From Stenotrophomonas rhizophila (GTDB taxonomy: Bacteria > Pseudomonadota > Gammaproteobacteria > Xanthomonadales > Xanthomonadaceae), in NCBI RefSeq assembly GCF_007667275.1, contig NZ_VDQT01000001.1, positions 124,001 to 188,000 of the forward strand: a DNA stretch of 64,000 bases. Reading direction: 5' to 3'. Position 1 is the first letter of the stretch; every line of letters begins with the position of its first letter. The notes beneath the pieces were generated by a model that was not told the origin of the DNA, made no database searches, and was given only the letters and a program-made list of their open reading frames with translations. Both the position numbers and the translations under genes were made by a program. This document shows positions 45,901 through 54,478 of the stretch, in pieces.

Positions 45901-46857
45901 TTGAACTATCTGGTAGTGGGTGTTGTGGTTCTGTCGATGCTGGCCGGGTGTGCCCAGGCCCCTCAATCCGCCGCCGCTGCGGCACCGCGTCCGGCGCCAC
46001 TCGCGCCGACCGTTGACAAGGCCACCGCGCTCGGCGGTCAGCGCGCCGCCGGCGCGCCGTATGAGGTGGTCGGCAGCGAAGTCTGGGACGTGAAGGATCC
46101 GGTGTCCGGCCGCACCTACCAGGTGTTCGTCGCGCTTCCCGCGTCATACGCCGAGTCGCCCGGGCGCAGGTACCCGGTGCTGTATGTCACCGATGCCGAC
46201 TACGCATTCCCGTTGGCGCGGCAGATCGGCCGCCGCCTCAATGTAGAGGGACCGAAGCTGCAGGAGTTCATCCTGGTCGGCTTGTCCTATGCGGTCGGCG
46301 ACGATGGCGTGACCAGCCGACGCCGCGACTACACGCCCACACGCAAGGGGCCCAGCAGCGCGCCCGCGGAGGCGGTGCACGGCGAAGCGGCGCCTTACAT
46401 CACGTACCTGCGCGAGCAGGTGCTGCCGTTCGTGGCCGGCCGCTACCGTACCGACGAAAGCCAACGCCTGCTGCTGGGACACTCCTACGGCGCGCTGTTG
46501 GGCACCCAGATCCTGTTTACCGACCCGGGCCTGTTTGCCGGCTACATCCTCGGCAGCCCCTCGTACTGGTACGACAAGCATGTGATGGAGCGTTTCGAGC
46601 GGGACCATGCCAGCGCCCACGACGACCTGCCTGCGTCGGTGTACATGTATGTAGGCGAGCGGGAAACCCCGGCCTTCGGCAACGATGCCGACATGGTGGC
46701 CGACGCACGGCGGATGGACGCCGCCCTGCGTGCGCACCGCTATCCATCGCTGCGCCTGCAGCTTGACGTGCTGAATGATGAAGATCATCTCAGCGTCGCC
46801 CCGCGCGGGCTGACGAAGGGCTTGAAGTACCTGCTGGCCGCCGACGCGGCGAAGTGA
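45901..46857 (+). CDS. Lipoprotein esterase of the enterochelin-esterase/IroE-like type
   Basis: The 318-residue protein starts at TTG 45901 with GGAG nine bases before it; this gives a lipoprotein signal with lipobox LSMLAGC (lipid Cys near 17). The hydrolase domain has TYQVFVALPASYAESPGRRYPVLYVTDADY and the nucleophile motif LLLGHSYGALLG. These are features of the EstD/IroE/BesA group that cleaves esters, including siderophore esters. The His is likely in NDEDHLSV. It is divergent from the MerA-like gene with only 81 bp between starts. Confidence 0.8.
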   Translation: MNYLVVGVVVLSMLAGCAQAPQSAAAAAPRPAPLAPTVDKATALGGQRAAGAPYEVVGSEVWDVKDPVSGRTYQVFVALPASYAESPGRRYPVLYVTDADYAFPLARQIGRRLNVEGPKLQEFILVGLSYAVGDDGVTSRRRDYTPTRKGPSSAPAEAVHGEAAPYITYLREQVLPFVAGRYRTDESQRLLLGHSYGALLGTQILFTDPGLFAGYILGSPSYWYDKHVMERFERDHASAHDDLPASVYMYVGERETPAFGNDADMVADARRMDAALRAHRYPSLRLQLDVLNDEDHLSVAPRGLTKGLKYLLAADAAK

Positions 46858-46981
46858 GAAGGCCGGAGGCGGGATGGGAATGAACAGTTCAGCTTGAAGC
46901 GCGAAAGATTGGCACTCGGCCGCCACTCACGCAGGGATCACGCGGTGATAATGATCCCATCACCGCTGCAACGATGGATTG

Positions 46982-48292
46982 ATGGATCGATACCGCCAGA
47001 TCGTGGACCTGTCCGAGGACTGCATCAAAGAGCTGGACCTGGACGGGGTCGTAGTCGCCATCAATGACAATGGTCTGAAGCTGTTCCGGGCCACGCAGCC
47101 TGAAGACATGCTGGGCAGGGACTGGAAGGCAATGTGGCCGCCGCTCGCGCAGCCGCTGGTCGAGCAGGCGTTGGCCGCCGCGGTGCGGGGCGGCAAGGTG
47201 GAATTCGAAGCCTCCGCGCTGGATGGCAAGGGAATGCTGCGCGACTGGCGCGTGCGGGTGGCCGCGCTGCGGGATGGCGGCAGCATCGTGGGCGTACTGG
47301 CGGTCAGTTCCGATGTGACCGCGCGTAATGCCGCGCTCGCCGCCGCCGATGTGCTGGGCGCCGCGTTCGACGCCAAGGCCGATGAGGCGGGTGCGTTGCT
47401 CGCCAGTGCGGCGAGTCGCGAGGCAAACCTGATCGAGACACTGCGCAGGAGCCAGTCGCGCCTGTTGGCCACCAACCTGGCGTACCAGGAGCTGGAGGTG
47501 CGGCATTTCCAGGTCGCCCAAGGCCGTGACTTCGCGGTAGCGGCGCAGCGCGCTGCGGAGATGATCGCCGACCACGCCCAGAAGGGCGAAGCGGTGGGTC
47601 AGTTGCTGGCCGGCGTCGTCCACGATCTCAACAATTTCCTGCAGTCGGCCACCGCGGCGATCGACGTGGTCATGGCCAGTGGCGAACTGAGTCCGAAGAA
47701 CGCTCGCCTTCTGGACATCGCCGAAGCCGCGCTGGAGCAGGGCGCGGAAATGTCGCAGCGGCTCATCGGGTTTGCCCGGCAACACCCGTACCGCCCCGAG
47801 CCGGTCGAGCTGGCTGCTCTGGTCAAGAAGATGCAGCCGCTGCTGGAGCAGGCGGTGGGCGCGGGCATCGCGTTGATCGTCGATCCCAGCGACCCGGCGT
47901 GCTGCGCCATGGTGGACCGCAATACGCTCGAGCGCGCCCTGTTGAACCTGGTGGTCAACGCGCGCGATGCCTGCGTGCCCGGCGACAGCATCCGGGTCAC
48001 CACCGGTCGGCTCAGCGTTGCGGAGGGCGGCGGCACGAGCACCCGCGTGCCGGGCGAGTACGTCACCCTCACCGTATCCGACACCGGCTGCGGCATGAGC
48101 AACGATGTGCTGTCGCGCGTGTTCGAGGTGTACTTCACCACCAAGCCGCCGGGCGAGGGCTCGGGCCTGGGCTTGCCGCAGGTGCACAGCGCGGTGCGCC
48201 AGGCCGGTGGTTTCGTGACCGTGAGCTCCAGCCCTGGCGCGGGTGCCAGTTTCGAGCTGGCCTTGCCGCGCGTACAGGGCGACAACGACTGA
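46982..48292 (+). CDS. PAS-containing orphan sensor histidine kinase
   Basis: The 436-residue cytoplasmic protein has a PAS domain (about 1-112), a helical linker, a DHp helix with VVHDLNNFLQ (phospho-acceptor His near 214), and a HATPase domain. The latter shows the N box ALLNLVVNARDAC, G1 DTGCGM, F box FEVYFTTKP and G2 GEGSGLGL. It should autophosphorylate and pass phosphate to a response regulator, but none is adjacent. No membrane segment is present. I prefer the ATG at 46982 over a TTG one codon before. Confidence 0.9.
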   Translation: MDRYRQIVDLSEDCIKELDLDGVVVAINDNGLKLFRATQPEDMLGRDWKAMWPPLAQPLVEQALAAAVRGGKVEFEASALDGKGMLRDWRVRVAALRDGGSIVGVLAVSSDVTARNAALAAADVLGAAFDAKADEAGALLASAASREANLIETLRRSQSRLLATNLAYQELEVRHFQVAQGRDFAVAAQRAAEMIADHAQKGEAVGQLLAGVVHDLNNFLQSATAAIDVVMASGELSPKNARLLDIAEAALEQGAEMSQRLIGFARQHPYRPEPVELAALVKKMQPLLEQAVGAGIALIVDPSDPACCAMVDRNTLERALLNLVVNARDACVPGDSIRVTTGRLSVAEGGGTSTRVPGEYVTLTVSDTGCGMSNDVLSRVFEVYFTTKPPGEGSGLGLPQVHSAVRQAGGFVTVSSSPGAGASFELALPRVQGDND

Positions 48293-48408
48293 CCGAAGGT
48301 GCGCCTGCACACCGTGCAGATAATCGGGTCTCACCGCTTTCACCTCGCTTCGCGCAGCCTCGCTTTCACAGCTGCACCCGCAGCATGAGAACGGAGAAGC
48401 ACGACCCG

Positions 48409-49470
48409 ATGAACACCCGAATCGACTACCCGGAACGCGGCGCAGCAGGCCCCGGCGTTGCGGTCATCAATGAAACCACGGTCATTCCAGCGACACCGGA
48501 AAGCGCCGTGTCGTGGAGCGCGATCTTTGTCGGCGCGGTGGCGGCTGCAGCGCTGTCGATGATCCTGCTGATCCTGGGCGTCGGCCTGGGCCTTTCCTCG
48601 GTGTCGCCGTGGTCGTTTGAAGGCGTCACCAAGGAAACGTTCGGCTGGGCCAGCATTGCCTGGCTGACCTTCACTGCACTCGCGGCCTCTGGCCTGGGCG
48701 GCTACCTGGCCGGCCGCCTTCGCACGAAGTGGACCCGCCTGCACGGCGATGAAACCTACTTCCGCGACACCGCGCATGGCTTCGCCTCGTGGGCCGTGGC
48801 AACGCTGCTCACCGCCGGCCTGCTGACCTCCGCCATTGGCGGCGTGCTGGGTGCGGGGGCCAAGGTGGCCGGTGCCACCGCAGGCGCCGCCGCGTCGACC
48901 GCCGGCGTTGCAGCCGCAGGCGCCGGTTCGGCCGTCGCGATGGACCCGGAGCAGGGCGACTTGGGCTACTGGGTGGATTCGTTGTTCCGCCGTGCCCCCG
49001 GCACCGACGCTGCGCCGGGTACGCCGCCGCCGCCGGGCGCCGCCCCGACCGCTCCGGATGCCGCCGTCGGTCCGGCCATGGCTGGCCCCGCGACGCCGCG
49101 TGTGGCGCCGCCGCGCCCGATGCCGGGTCCGGGCATGGGTGATCGTCGTGAGGTGCGTGCGGAAGTCAACCGCATCATCGTCACCAGCCTGCAGGGCCAG
49201 GGCCTGAGCCCCGCCGACCAGCAGTACCTGGGCCAGCTGATCGCCCGGGAGACCGGAATGAGCCAGGCGGAAGCCGAAGCCCGTGTCACCGACATCCAGA
49301 CCCGCATGCGTGCGGCGCTGGAGGAAGCGAAGAACACCGCCAAGCAGGCGGCTGATGATGCCCGCAAGGCGACTGCCTACGCCGCGCTGTGGCTGTTCAT
49401 CACGCTGCTGATCGGCGCCTTCGTGGCCAGCCTCACCGCCACCTGGGGCGGCCGTCGCCGCGACCTGTAA
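48409..49470 (+). CDS. Membrane protein with Pro/Ala-rich linker
   Basis: The 353-residue protein has membrane segments near 34-62, 80-100, 120-145 and at the C-terminus (ALWLFITLLIGAFVASLTATW). Between them lie a Pro/Ala/Gly-rich linker and a helical soluble part (LSPADQQYLGQLIARETGMSQAEAEARV). An ATG eight codons upstream is an alternative start. The layout fits a family of general-stress-like membrane proteins of unknown function. A tiny membrane protein is encoded 24 bp downstream and is probably co-expressed. Confidence 0.78.
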   Translation: MNTRIDYPERGAAGPGVAVINETTVIPATPESAVSWSAIFVGAVAAAALSMILLILGVGLGLSSVSPWSFEGVTKETFGWASIAWLTFTALAASGLGGYLAGRLRTKWTRLHGDETYFRDTAHGFASWAVATLLTAGLLTSAIGGVLGAGAKVAGATAGAAASTAGVAAAGAGSAVAMDPEQGDLGYWVDSLFRRAPGTDAAPGTPPPPGAAPTAPDAAVGPAMAGPATPRVAPPRPMPGPGMGDRREVRAEVNRIIVTSLQGQGLSPADQQYLGQLIARETGMSQAEAEARVTDIQTRMRAALEEAKNTAKQAADDARKATAYAALWLFITLLIGAFVASLTATWGGRRRDL

Positions 49471-49494
49471 CTTCATCGAGCAAGGAGAACCGAC

Positions 49495-49566
49495 ATGAAA
49501 ATGCTGCTGCTGTGGGCACTGGGCGTGCCGATCCCGCTGTTGATCCTGTGGGCCATCTTTACCTGA
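49495..49566 (+). CDS. 23-residue membrane microprotein
   Basis: ATG at 49495 follows an excellent ribosome site (AAGGAG, seven bases before). It encodes MKMLLLWALGVPIPLLILWA plus IFT, a single membrane-spanning helix with one charged residue. A strong terminator hairpin follows 25 bp after the stop. The position right behind a membrane-protein gene suggests a small partner or regulator of it. It is too short for most gene finders. Confidence 0.7.
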   Translation: MKMLLLWALGVPIPLLILWAIFT

Positions 49567-49590
49567 GCATGATCCGCACGTAAGAACGAA

Positions 49591-49614
49591 GAAGGCCGCC
49601 TCCGGGCGGCCTTC
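49591..49614 (+). terminator. Hairpin terminator
   Basis: GAAGGCCGCC-TCCG-GGCGGCCTTC is a perfect 10-bp stem with a four-base loop, followed by TGCATT. It closes the unit that ends with the 23-residue membrane protein. Confidence 0.8.
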
Positions 49615-49695
49615 TGCATTGCTGCACGGCAGCGGGAAATGGGCCCGTGCTCCCGCTATCGTCGCGCTCCACACCCGCGTGAGAATGGAAGCAGC

Positions 49696-50379
49696 ATGAA
49701 GCGCACCACCGGATCGTTACTGGCAGTCCTGGGCCTGATGACCATCGCAGGCACCACGTATGCTGCAGACGCCCCCAAGCGGCCCAGCGTCGAACAGCTG
49801 CAGAAGCTCGTTGTCGACCGAACCCCGCAGAAGACCGTGGATACCCCGGACCACGACCGCATCACCGCGCGCCGCATCGACATCGTCGACGAGAAGGGCA
49901 CCATCCGCATGACCCTGTCCGGGCAGACCCCGGCGCCCATCATCGACGGCATCCAGTACAAGCGCGCCTTCAACGTCGCTGGCATGGTCCTGTACGACGA
50001 CAAGGGCAGCGAACGCGGTGGCTTCGGCACCGCCGACCTCAATGGCGGCATGGCCGTGCTGGCGCTGGACCACCCGGCCATGGACGCGATCGGCTGGCGC
50101 GTGTCCCCAGACGGCGAAGTACGGTTCTCGATCAACCAGGCGCCGCCCCTTATCCGCGAGCCCAAGCTCGACAACCGGCTCATCCCCGGCGTAGCAACGC
50201 CCACCCGCATCCAGCTGGTGGTAGGCGCCGACGGCACGCCGGCCATCGCACTCAACGACAAGGCGGACCGCGCCCGTCTGCGCCTCACCGTCACCCCGGA
50301 AGGTTACGGCGCCATCGAGTTCCTGGACGCGCAGGGCAAGGTCATACACACCTTGGCCCCGGAAGCGAACCTGCCCTGA
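49696..50379 (+). CDS. Exported protein of unknown function
   Basis: The 227-residue product has a Sec signal peptide (MKRTTGSLLAVLGLMTIAGT, cleavage after TYA). The mature protein is rich in short beta strands with repeated motifs of the type IVDEKGTIRMTLS, LYDDKGSERGGF and FLDAQGKVIHTL, suggesting a repeated beta-hairpin fold. No catalytic motif is seen. It starts about 80 bp after a terminator and is probably its own unit. Confidence 0.78.
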   Translation: MKRTTGSLLAVLGLMTIAGTTYAADAPKRPSVEQLQKLVVDRTPQKTVDTPDHDRITARRIDIVDEKGTIRMTLSGQTPAPIIDGIQYKRAFNVAGMVLYDDKGSERGGFGTADLNGGMAVLALDHPAMDAIGWRVSPDGEVRFSINQAPPLIREPKLDNRLIPGVATPTRIQLVVGADGTPAIALNDKADRARLRLTVTPEGYGAIEFLDAQGKVIHTLAPEANLP

Positions 50380-50467
50380 GCCTGGAGCTGCCCCTGGCAG
50401 CCACGCTTGACCCCAAGGCAGGCGGCGCCCGAAGATCGGCACTGACCAACGGGATCAGGGATCGAGC

Positions 50468-50758
50468 ATGGCCGGCATCATCGGGGATCTGCTGGAGGGC
50501 ATTGCTGGATTCGTGACCGACGTGTGGCTGCTTCGCCGGCAGCGCAGCGCCAGGGGCCGTCCCGGGAACAGCTGGGGAAACGATGCCGCCGACGTCTTCA
50601 TGTTCAACGCATGGGCGATCGGCCTGTCGATCGTAGCGGTCGCGCTCGCATCGATCCTGTTCTTCGTGCTGAAGCTTCCGCCATGGATCAGCCTCGCCCC
50701 GGTAGTGGCAGGTGGGATCTATCTCGGCTATCGGTGGCTGGCCCTGGCGCGGGCGTGA
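50468..50758 (+). CDS. Small membrane protein
   Basis: The 96-residue product has two probable membrane segments (AWAIGLSIVAVALASILFFVL and PWISLAPVVAGGIYLGYRWLAL) and an Arg-rich loop before them. I do not recognise a family. It ends 33 bp before the stop of the convergent ribbon-helix-helix gene. Confidence 0.68.
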   Translation: MAGIIGDLLEGIAGFVTDVWLLRRQRSARGRPGNSWGNDAADVFMFNAWAIGLSIVAVALASILFFVLKLPPWISLAPVVAGGIYLGYRWLALARA

Positions 50759-50791
50759 GATTGAGGCTGGAGCTTCCCGACCCTTGAAGCG

Positions 50792-51076
50792 CTACCTGCG
50801 CCATTTCCTTGCGGACGGCTGTGCCGCCTCCTGGCCATTGAGCCGCAGCTGCAGATATGTGCGAATGTCCGCCCAGGCAATGCTTTCGCCGGATTCCAGA
50901 AAACCCTCGTACCGTTGCTGAGCCAATGCATGCAAGCCAGATTTCGCCTCCGCACGTTCGGTTTTCTCCGTGATCGCTTGCACAATGAAGTCGTGGGGCA
51001 GACTTCCAGTCTCAGCGGCAGCGCGGGCAATACGGGAGCTCATGCCTTCCGGCAAGTGGAGTGTGATCATCATCAT
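50792..51076 (-). CDS. Ribbon-helix-helix (CopG-like) antitoxin-type protein, orphan
   Basis: The 94-residue protein begins with a beta-strand-like MITLHLPEGMSSRIARAAAE, then GSLPHDFIVQAITEKTERAE, the ribbon-helix-helix layout of CopG/RelB-type DNA-binding antitoxins. The C-terminal half (LHALAQQRYEGFLESGESIAW) would bind a toxin. No toxin gene follows: the next gene on either side is unrelated. The frame extends eight codons upstream of the run of three Met codons; I start at 51076. Confidence 0.68.
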   Translation of the reverse strand: MMMITLHLPEGMSSRIARAAAETGSLPHDFIVQAITEKTERAEAKSGLHALAQQRYEGFLESGESIAWADIRTYLQLRLNGQEAAQPSARKWRR

Positions 51077-51153
51077 TCTGGGTCGAGGCGGAGGGCGCAC
51101 AAAGACTGTAGCGCAAGCATACTATTGACCCACCTCAAGGGTCAGGACCAGCC

Positions 51154-51453
51154 ATGTATGGATTGATCGGCAAGATGCTCGTCGCACCCGGCCAACGCGA
51201 CGCGGTGATCGATATCCTTCTGCAGGGGACGGGATCCATGCCTGGCTGCCAGAACTACATCGTGGCCCGCGACCCCACCGACCAGAACGCAATCTGGATC
51301 ACAGAGGTGTGGGACAGCGCGGAGCAGCACCGCGCCTCACTGGCATTGCCGGCAGTGCAGCAGGCCATTGCCCAGGCGCGGCCGTACATCACCGGCTTCG
51401 GCGAGCGCTTCGAAACCGAGCCGGTGGGTGGTTTTGGGTTGCCGGGTGCATAG
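51154..51453 (+). CDS. Antibiotic biosynthesis monooxygenase (ABM) domain protein
   Basis: The 99-residue protein has the ABM fold pattern: MYGLIGKMLVAPGQRDAVID, PGCQNYIVARDPTDQNAIWITEVWDS and a final helix (SLALPAVQQAIAQARPYI). Such small dimeric proteins include quinol monooxygenases and heme-degrading enzymes; many have no known activity. There is no signal peptide. It precedes a small membrane protein by 12 bp, probably in one unit. Confidence 0.82.
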   Translation: MYGLIGKMLVAPGQRDAVIDILLQGTGSMPGCQNYIVARDPTDQNAIWITEVWDSAEQHRASLALPAVQQAIAQARPYITGFGERFETEPVGGFGLPGA

Positions 51454-51465
51454 CGAGCGATAGAC

Positions 51466-51795
51466 ATGCGCTTCTCGAGAACCATCATGTACCGCGTGGT
51501 CATGATCCCGCTGATCCTCATCATGGGAGTCATCAATCATTATGCAGAGCTGAGCCGGAGCGAATTGATGTTTATCGGTGGTCTGTGCATGGCCATTGCC
51601 GCAAGACTGACCGACAAGTTCCTCATGGAATGGAAACCGCTGCTGATCACGCTGGCTTGCTCACTGGTCGGGCTGCTGGTGTTCCAGGAATGGCCTGCCG
51701 GCAGATACCTCAGCGAGGCAACGCTGTGGTGGAGCATCTTCACCATTCCTTTCCTGGCCTTTTCGCGACCGGAGAAGCAGGCAAAGCGACGCTAG
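51466..51795 (+). CDS. Small membrane protein
   Basis: The 109-residue protein has three probable membrane segments (YRVVMIPLILIMGVINHYAEL, LMFIGGLCMAIAARL and LLITLACSLVGLLVF). Codon use is less GC-biased than in neighbouring genes. It follows the ABM gene closely. The function is unknown. Confidence 0.68.
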   Translation: MRFSRTIMYRVVMIPLILIMGVINHYAELSRSELMFIGGLCMAIAARLTDKFLMEWKPLLITLACSLVGLLVFQEWPAGRYLSEATLWWSIFTIPFLAFSRPEKQAKRR

Positions 51796-51935
51796 GGCGC
51801 CGGTATGGATCGGGCAGGCTTCGCTGGCCGGTATCTTTTCTGAGCGCGGCACAGTAGTTGTACGGGCGCGCCGGGGCAGGGCAGCTGATGCAATGCCGGG
51901 GCATCGGCCGTCCGGCCGCCGTCCTGGAGCTTTCC

Positions 51936-52547
51936 ATGCGCATTCGTACCCTTTCCCCCTCCGCCGTGCTCGTTGCGGCTCTCGTCGCCGCCGGCGCGAG
52001 CATTGCCGCACCGCCCGCCGCTACACCCGCCGCCCGTACCATGCCAGGGCCCGTCAACGCCGCATCCGCAGGGATAACCCTGCAGGGCACGATCACCGCG
52101 CTGGATACCCGCACCCGTGCGGTCACCGTGACCGGTGCCGATGGGGGTGCGCTGGAATTCGTCGCCGGCGCCGACGTGCGCAATTTCAACCAGCTGAAGG
52201 TAGGCGACAAGGTCACCCTCGATTACACCGCCGCGGTGGCCCTGGACCTGCAACCGGCCGGCAGCGCGCCGGTGGGACTGACAAAGTCGCAGTCGCAGAC
52301 CATTCCGACCCGCGGCGCCAAGCCGGGCGGCGCACGCTCGAGCACGATAGAGCTGGTCACCGAGGTGGCAGCGGTGAATCCCACCGCCAACACCATCGCC
52401 CTGCGAGGCCCCAGCGGCAACACCCAGCTCATCGCGGTAGAACGCCCGGACCTGCGCGCCAAACTACCGAGCGTGAAGCGGGGCGATCTGGTCAAGATTT
52501 CCTACACCCAGGCGGTCGCGGTGGCGATTCGCCACGACGGTCAGTAA
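51936..52547 (+). CDS. Exported protein with two OB-like/beta repeats
   Basis: The 203-residue protein has a signal peptide (to about residue 26, AAGASIAAPPA). Two related segments follow, ITLQGTITALDTRTRAVTVTG with LEFVAGADVRNFNQLKVGDKV, and VAAVNPTANTIALRGPSGNT with LIAVERPDLRAKLPSVKRGD. Each ends in a V(T/K)I/LDYTxAVA-like strand, indicating an internal duplication of a small beta-barrel domain. GGAG precedes the ATG at 51936. No function is known. Confidence 0.78.
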   Translation: MRIRTLSPSAVLVAALVAAGASIAAPPAATPAARTMPGPVNAASAGITLQGTITALDTRTRAVTVTGADGGALEFVAGADVRNFNQLKVGDKVTLDYTAAVALDLQPAGSAPVGLTKSQSQTIPTRGAKPGGARSSTIELVTEVAAVNPTANTIALRGPSGNTQLIAVERPDLRAKLPSVKRGDLVKISYTQAVAVAIRHDGQ

Positions 52548-52589
52548 TCGCTACGCCGGACGAACGCTGACGGCATGAACCACCGCATG

Positions 52590-52619
52590 GGCCCCGCCAC
52601 GGAATGTGGCGGGGCCTTT
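52590..52619. terminator. Hairpin terminator between convergent genes
   Basis: GGCCCCGCCAC-GGAAT-GTGGCGGGGCC is a perfect 11-bp stem followed by TTTC. It lies between the end of the exported-protein gene and the end of the convergent gene at 52663, and may serve both. Confidence 0.8.
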
Positions 52620-52662
52620 CAGTGTGCTCGTGAATCCGGGCCGCGCAGGAGGCGGGTGGCGA

Positions 52663-53229
52663 TTACAGCGCCCCTTCGCTGCCGGAATACGTGACGCTCC
52701 ACGGCTTTCCCTTCTGGTCGGTCATGCACGACCAAGGCGCATCCGCGCCGGGCACGCGCACCTTGACCAGGATCCCGGCTTCCGCACCCAGCGCCTCGCT
52801 AACCGCGAGCTTCGCAGCGGGGACACGGGTCTTGGCGGCCACGGCAGCCAGGCAGGCCTTCTCTGCAGCGGGATGCGATTCTCGCGGTGCCGCGCCGGCC
52901 GGCGACGCGTCCTGAGCGGCGGATGCGGTCGAAACCACCCTGCACACGCCATTGGCGCGGTTCTTCCCGGTGTAGCTCACATCGCTGGAGCCATCCGGAT
53001 TCCGACTCACCGAGACGGTGACGCCAAGTTTGGCATCCCTCGCTTCGTAGTAGTTCTCATTGGATACCTTCAACGCGGCCTCGCGACCATTGATGAAGGC
53101 CGGCCCGCCCTCGTCCACGTGCAGCTCGATGTTGCCCGGGCAGGTGGCGTTGAGCTGCGGGATCTGCGCCTGCGCCTCGAAGGCGGCCAGCGAAGCAAGT
53201 AGGGATACGGATACCAGCATTGCGTTCAT
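52663..53229 (-). CDS. Secreted protein of unknown function
   Basis: The 188-residue protein has a signal peptide (MNAMLVSVSLLASLAAFEAQ, cleavage after AQA). Four cysteines in the mature part (ATCPGN, NGVCRV, EKACLA, WSCMTD) suggest two disulfides. A central Ala/Ser-rich linker joins two small domains, the second ending PWSCMTDQKGKPWSVTYSG. The longer frame upstream is not coding. It is convergent with the duplicated beta-repeat gene. Confidence 0.75.
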   Translation of the reverse strand: MNAMLVSVSLLASLAAFEAQAQIPQLNATCPGNIELHVDEGGPAFINGREAALKVSNENYYEARDAKLGVTVSVSRNPDGSSDVSYTGKNRANGVCRVVSTASAAQDASPAGAAPRESHPAAEKACLAAVAAKTRVPAAKLAVSEALGAEAGILVKVRVPGADAPWSCMTDQKGKPWSVTYSGSEGAL

Positions 53230-53599
53230 CGGCGAACTCCGTCGGCAGGGGCATTGTTGTCTGAAGGGGAATCGCTTACCGGACTGCAGTGATTCCAGCT
53301 TATCGGCCGTGCCCGCATACGCAGTGTGTAGTCTCGGTCTCAGTCCGCAATGATCCGGTCGCCCTGCGCATCGTGCGCTGGTTGCGTCAAACAGCCACAC
53401 GGGACGGGGCCTTCGGCGTGGCCAAGCGGACACGCGGTTTTGTGATCGCGTTCCAAGCTGGATGCGCGGCAGTGCTAGGAATTCCAGGGAAATGGCGCGA
53501 ATGACTACGCAGACAAACGCACTTGATCGCATTAGATGGATCAATAGAAACAAACAACTTTGGGTAGGCTGGCGCCTGCGGCACGGTAGTACCTCGGGG

Positions 53600-53757
53600 C
53601 GTAAGAACTCCCAGCAAGACGCAACAGTTGGACTCCCCGTGTCGGGAGGGTGACGAAATACAACACCCCTGTGGAAATACGTCGCGCCGGTCTTGCTCCG
53701 GTTCTTACCCTCCCGACTCCCTCGCCATCCTGGCGGGGGACGTTTCCCAACGGAGGT
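53600..53757 (+). promoter_or_regulatory. Structured leader of the SymE-like gene
   Basis: GTTCTTACCCTCCCGAC at 53701-53717 can pair with GTAAGAAC at 53601-53608 or with GTCGGGAGGGT at 53641-53651. The two pairings share bases and are mutually exclusive in part. A 9-bp hairpin (CCCTCGCCA-TCC-TGGCGGGGG, 53719-53739) follows, just ahead of the ribosome site CGGAGGT (53751-53757). The upstream stretch 53230-53600 shows only a short inverted repeat TTGATC...GATCAA near 53523-53544 and no gene. Confidence 0.55.
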
Positions 53758-53762
53758 CCACC

Positions 53763-54068
53763 ATGTACGGAAAATCCCAAGACGGCACCCCGATTGAATC
53801 GGCCCGGCAGAAGCTCTGGTGGCGTAAGCCCAAGAGCGTGATGACCAACGCACTGCATCACGACAGCCTTGAGACCTTCTCCGGTTGCCCGCCGATTCCC
53901 CGCGTGAAGTTGCGTGGACTTTGGATCGACGCGCTGGGCATCAAGCCCGGTACCCGTCTCTACGTGGAGACACGGCCTGGCACGATCGTGCTTTCGACCG
54001 AGCAGGCCGGCATGGGTGAGTGCCGGTCCATCGCCTATCGAAGGGTCGTGCCGCCCCATGCGGGATAG
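53763..54068 (+). CDS. SymE-like toxin-family protein
   Basis: The 101-residue protein carries the SymE-type core PRVKLRGLWIDALGIKPGTRLYVETRPGTIVLST (about 56-90), matching the AbrB-like fold of E. coli SymE, an SOS-induced toxin linked to RNA cleavage or nucleoid condensation and controlled by an antisense RNA. The ATG follows a strong GGAGG six bases upstream. The leader is highly structured, so post-transcriptional control is likely. Relatives in Xanthomonadaceae are often called type I toxin-antitoxin SymE family. Toxicity here is unproven. Confidence 0.72.
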   Translation: MYGKSQDGTPIESARQKLWWRKPKSVMTNALHHDSLETFSGCPPIPRVKLRGLWIDALGIKPGTRLYVETRPGTIVLSTEQAGMGECRSIAYRRVVPPHAG

Positions 54069-54178
54069 CTCGCGCCAGAGGCGATAAGCATCAGGCCGAA
54101 ACAGCCGGGGCGCGCGATCAGGTCGCCGCGGGCAAGCTCCTGCGTTCGCCATCCACGCTGGCAAGGAAGACCGGCTTC

Positions 54179-54478
54179 TCAACGCAAGAAATTCAGTAGC
54201 GTGAGAACGACACGCGTGAGCACCTCAAGAGGGATGGGGTGCTCCGCGTGCCGTGGCTCCCAGGACTGGGTTATGACGCGCTCGCAATCGGGACACAGCG
54301 GCCAGCTGTTTCCGACATTGTTTGGGCATGCGGTGGATCCATCGCGTATCTGCTCAATTCCAACTACCGCAGGCCTTGCGACGATGAAGCGTGGTGGCAC
54401 GCGGCGAAAAATCGGCCCACACACCAAAAATGGGACGCGTTCGCATCTACGATTGCCGCCGAACTTGAGGTTGGTCAC
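54179..54478 (-). other. Possible CDS in the 54069-54478 gap
   Basis: A minus-strand frame of 99 codons encodes a sequence with CPNNVGN...LCPDCERVI that could bind zinc. It begins one base before the ATG of the plus-strand gene at 54479. Codon use is not strongly biased and no ribosome site is seen. The plus strand here also stays open but looks non-coding. I list it only so that the 410-bp gap is described. Confidence 0.22.

Noticed and set aside
47899..48408. Extension of the 353-residue membrane protein into the histidine kinase gene
   Set aside because: The upstream part overlaps the kinase's ATPase domain in another frame and is Arg-rich shadow sequence.
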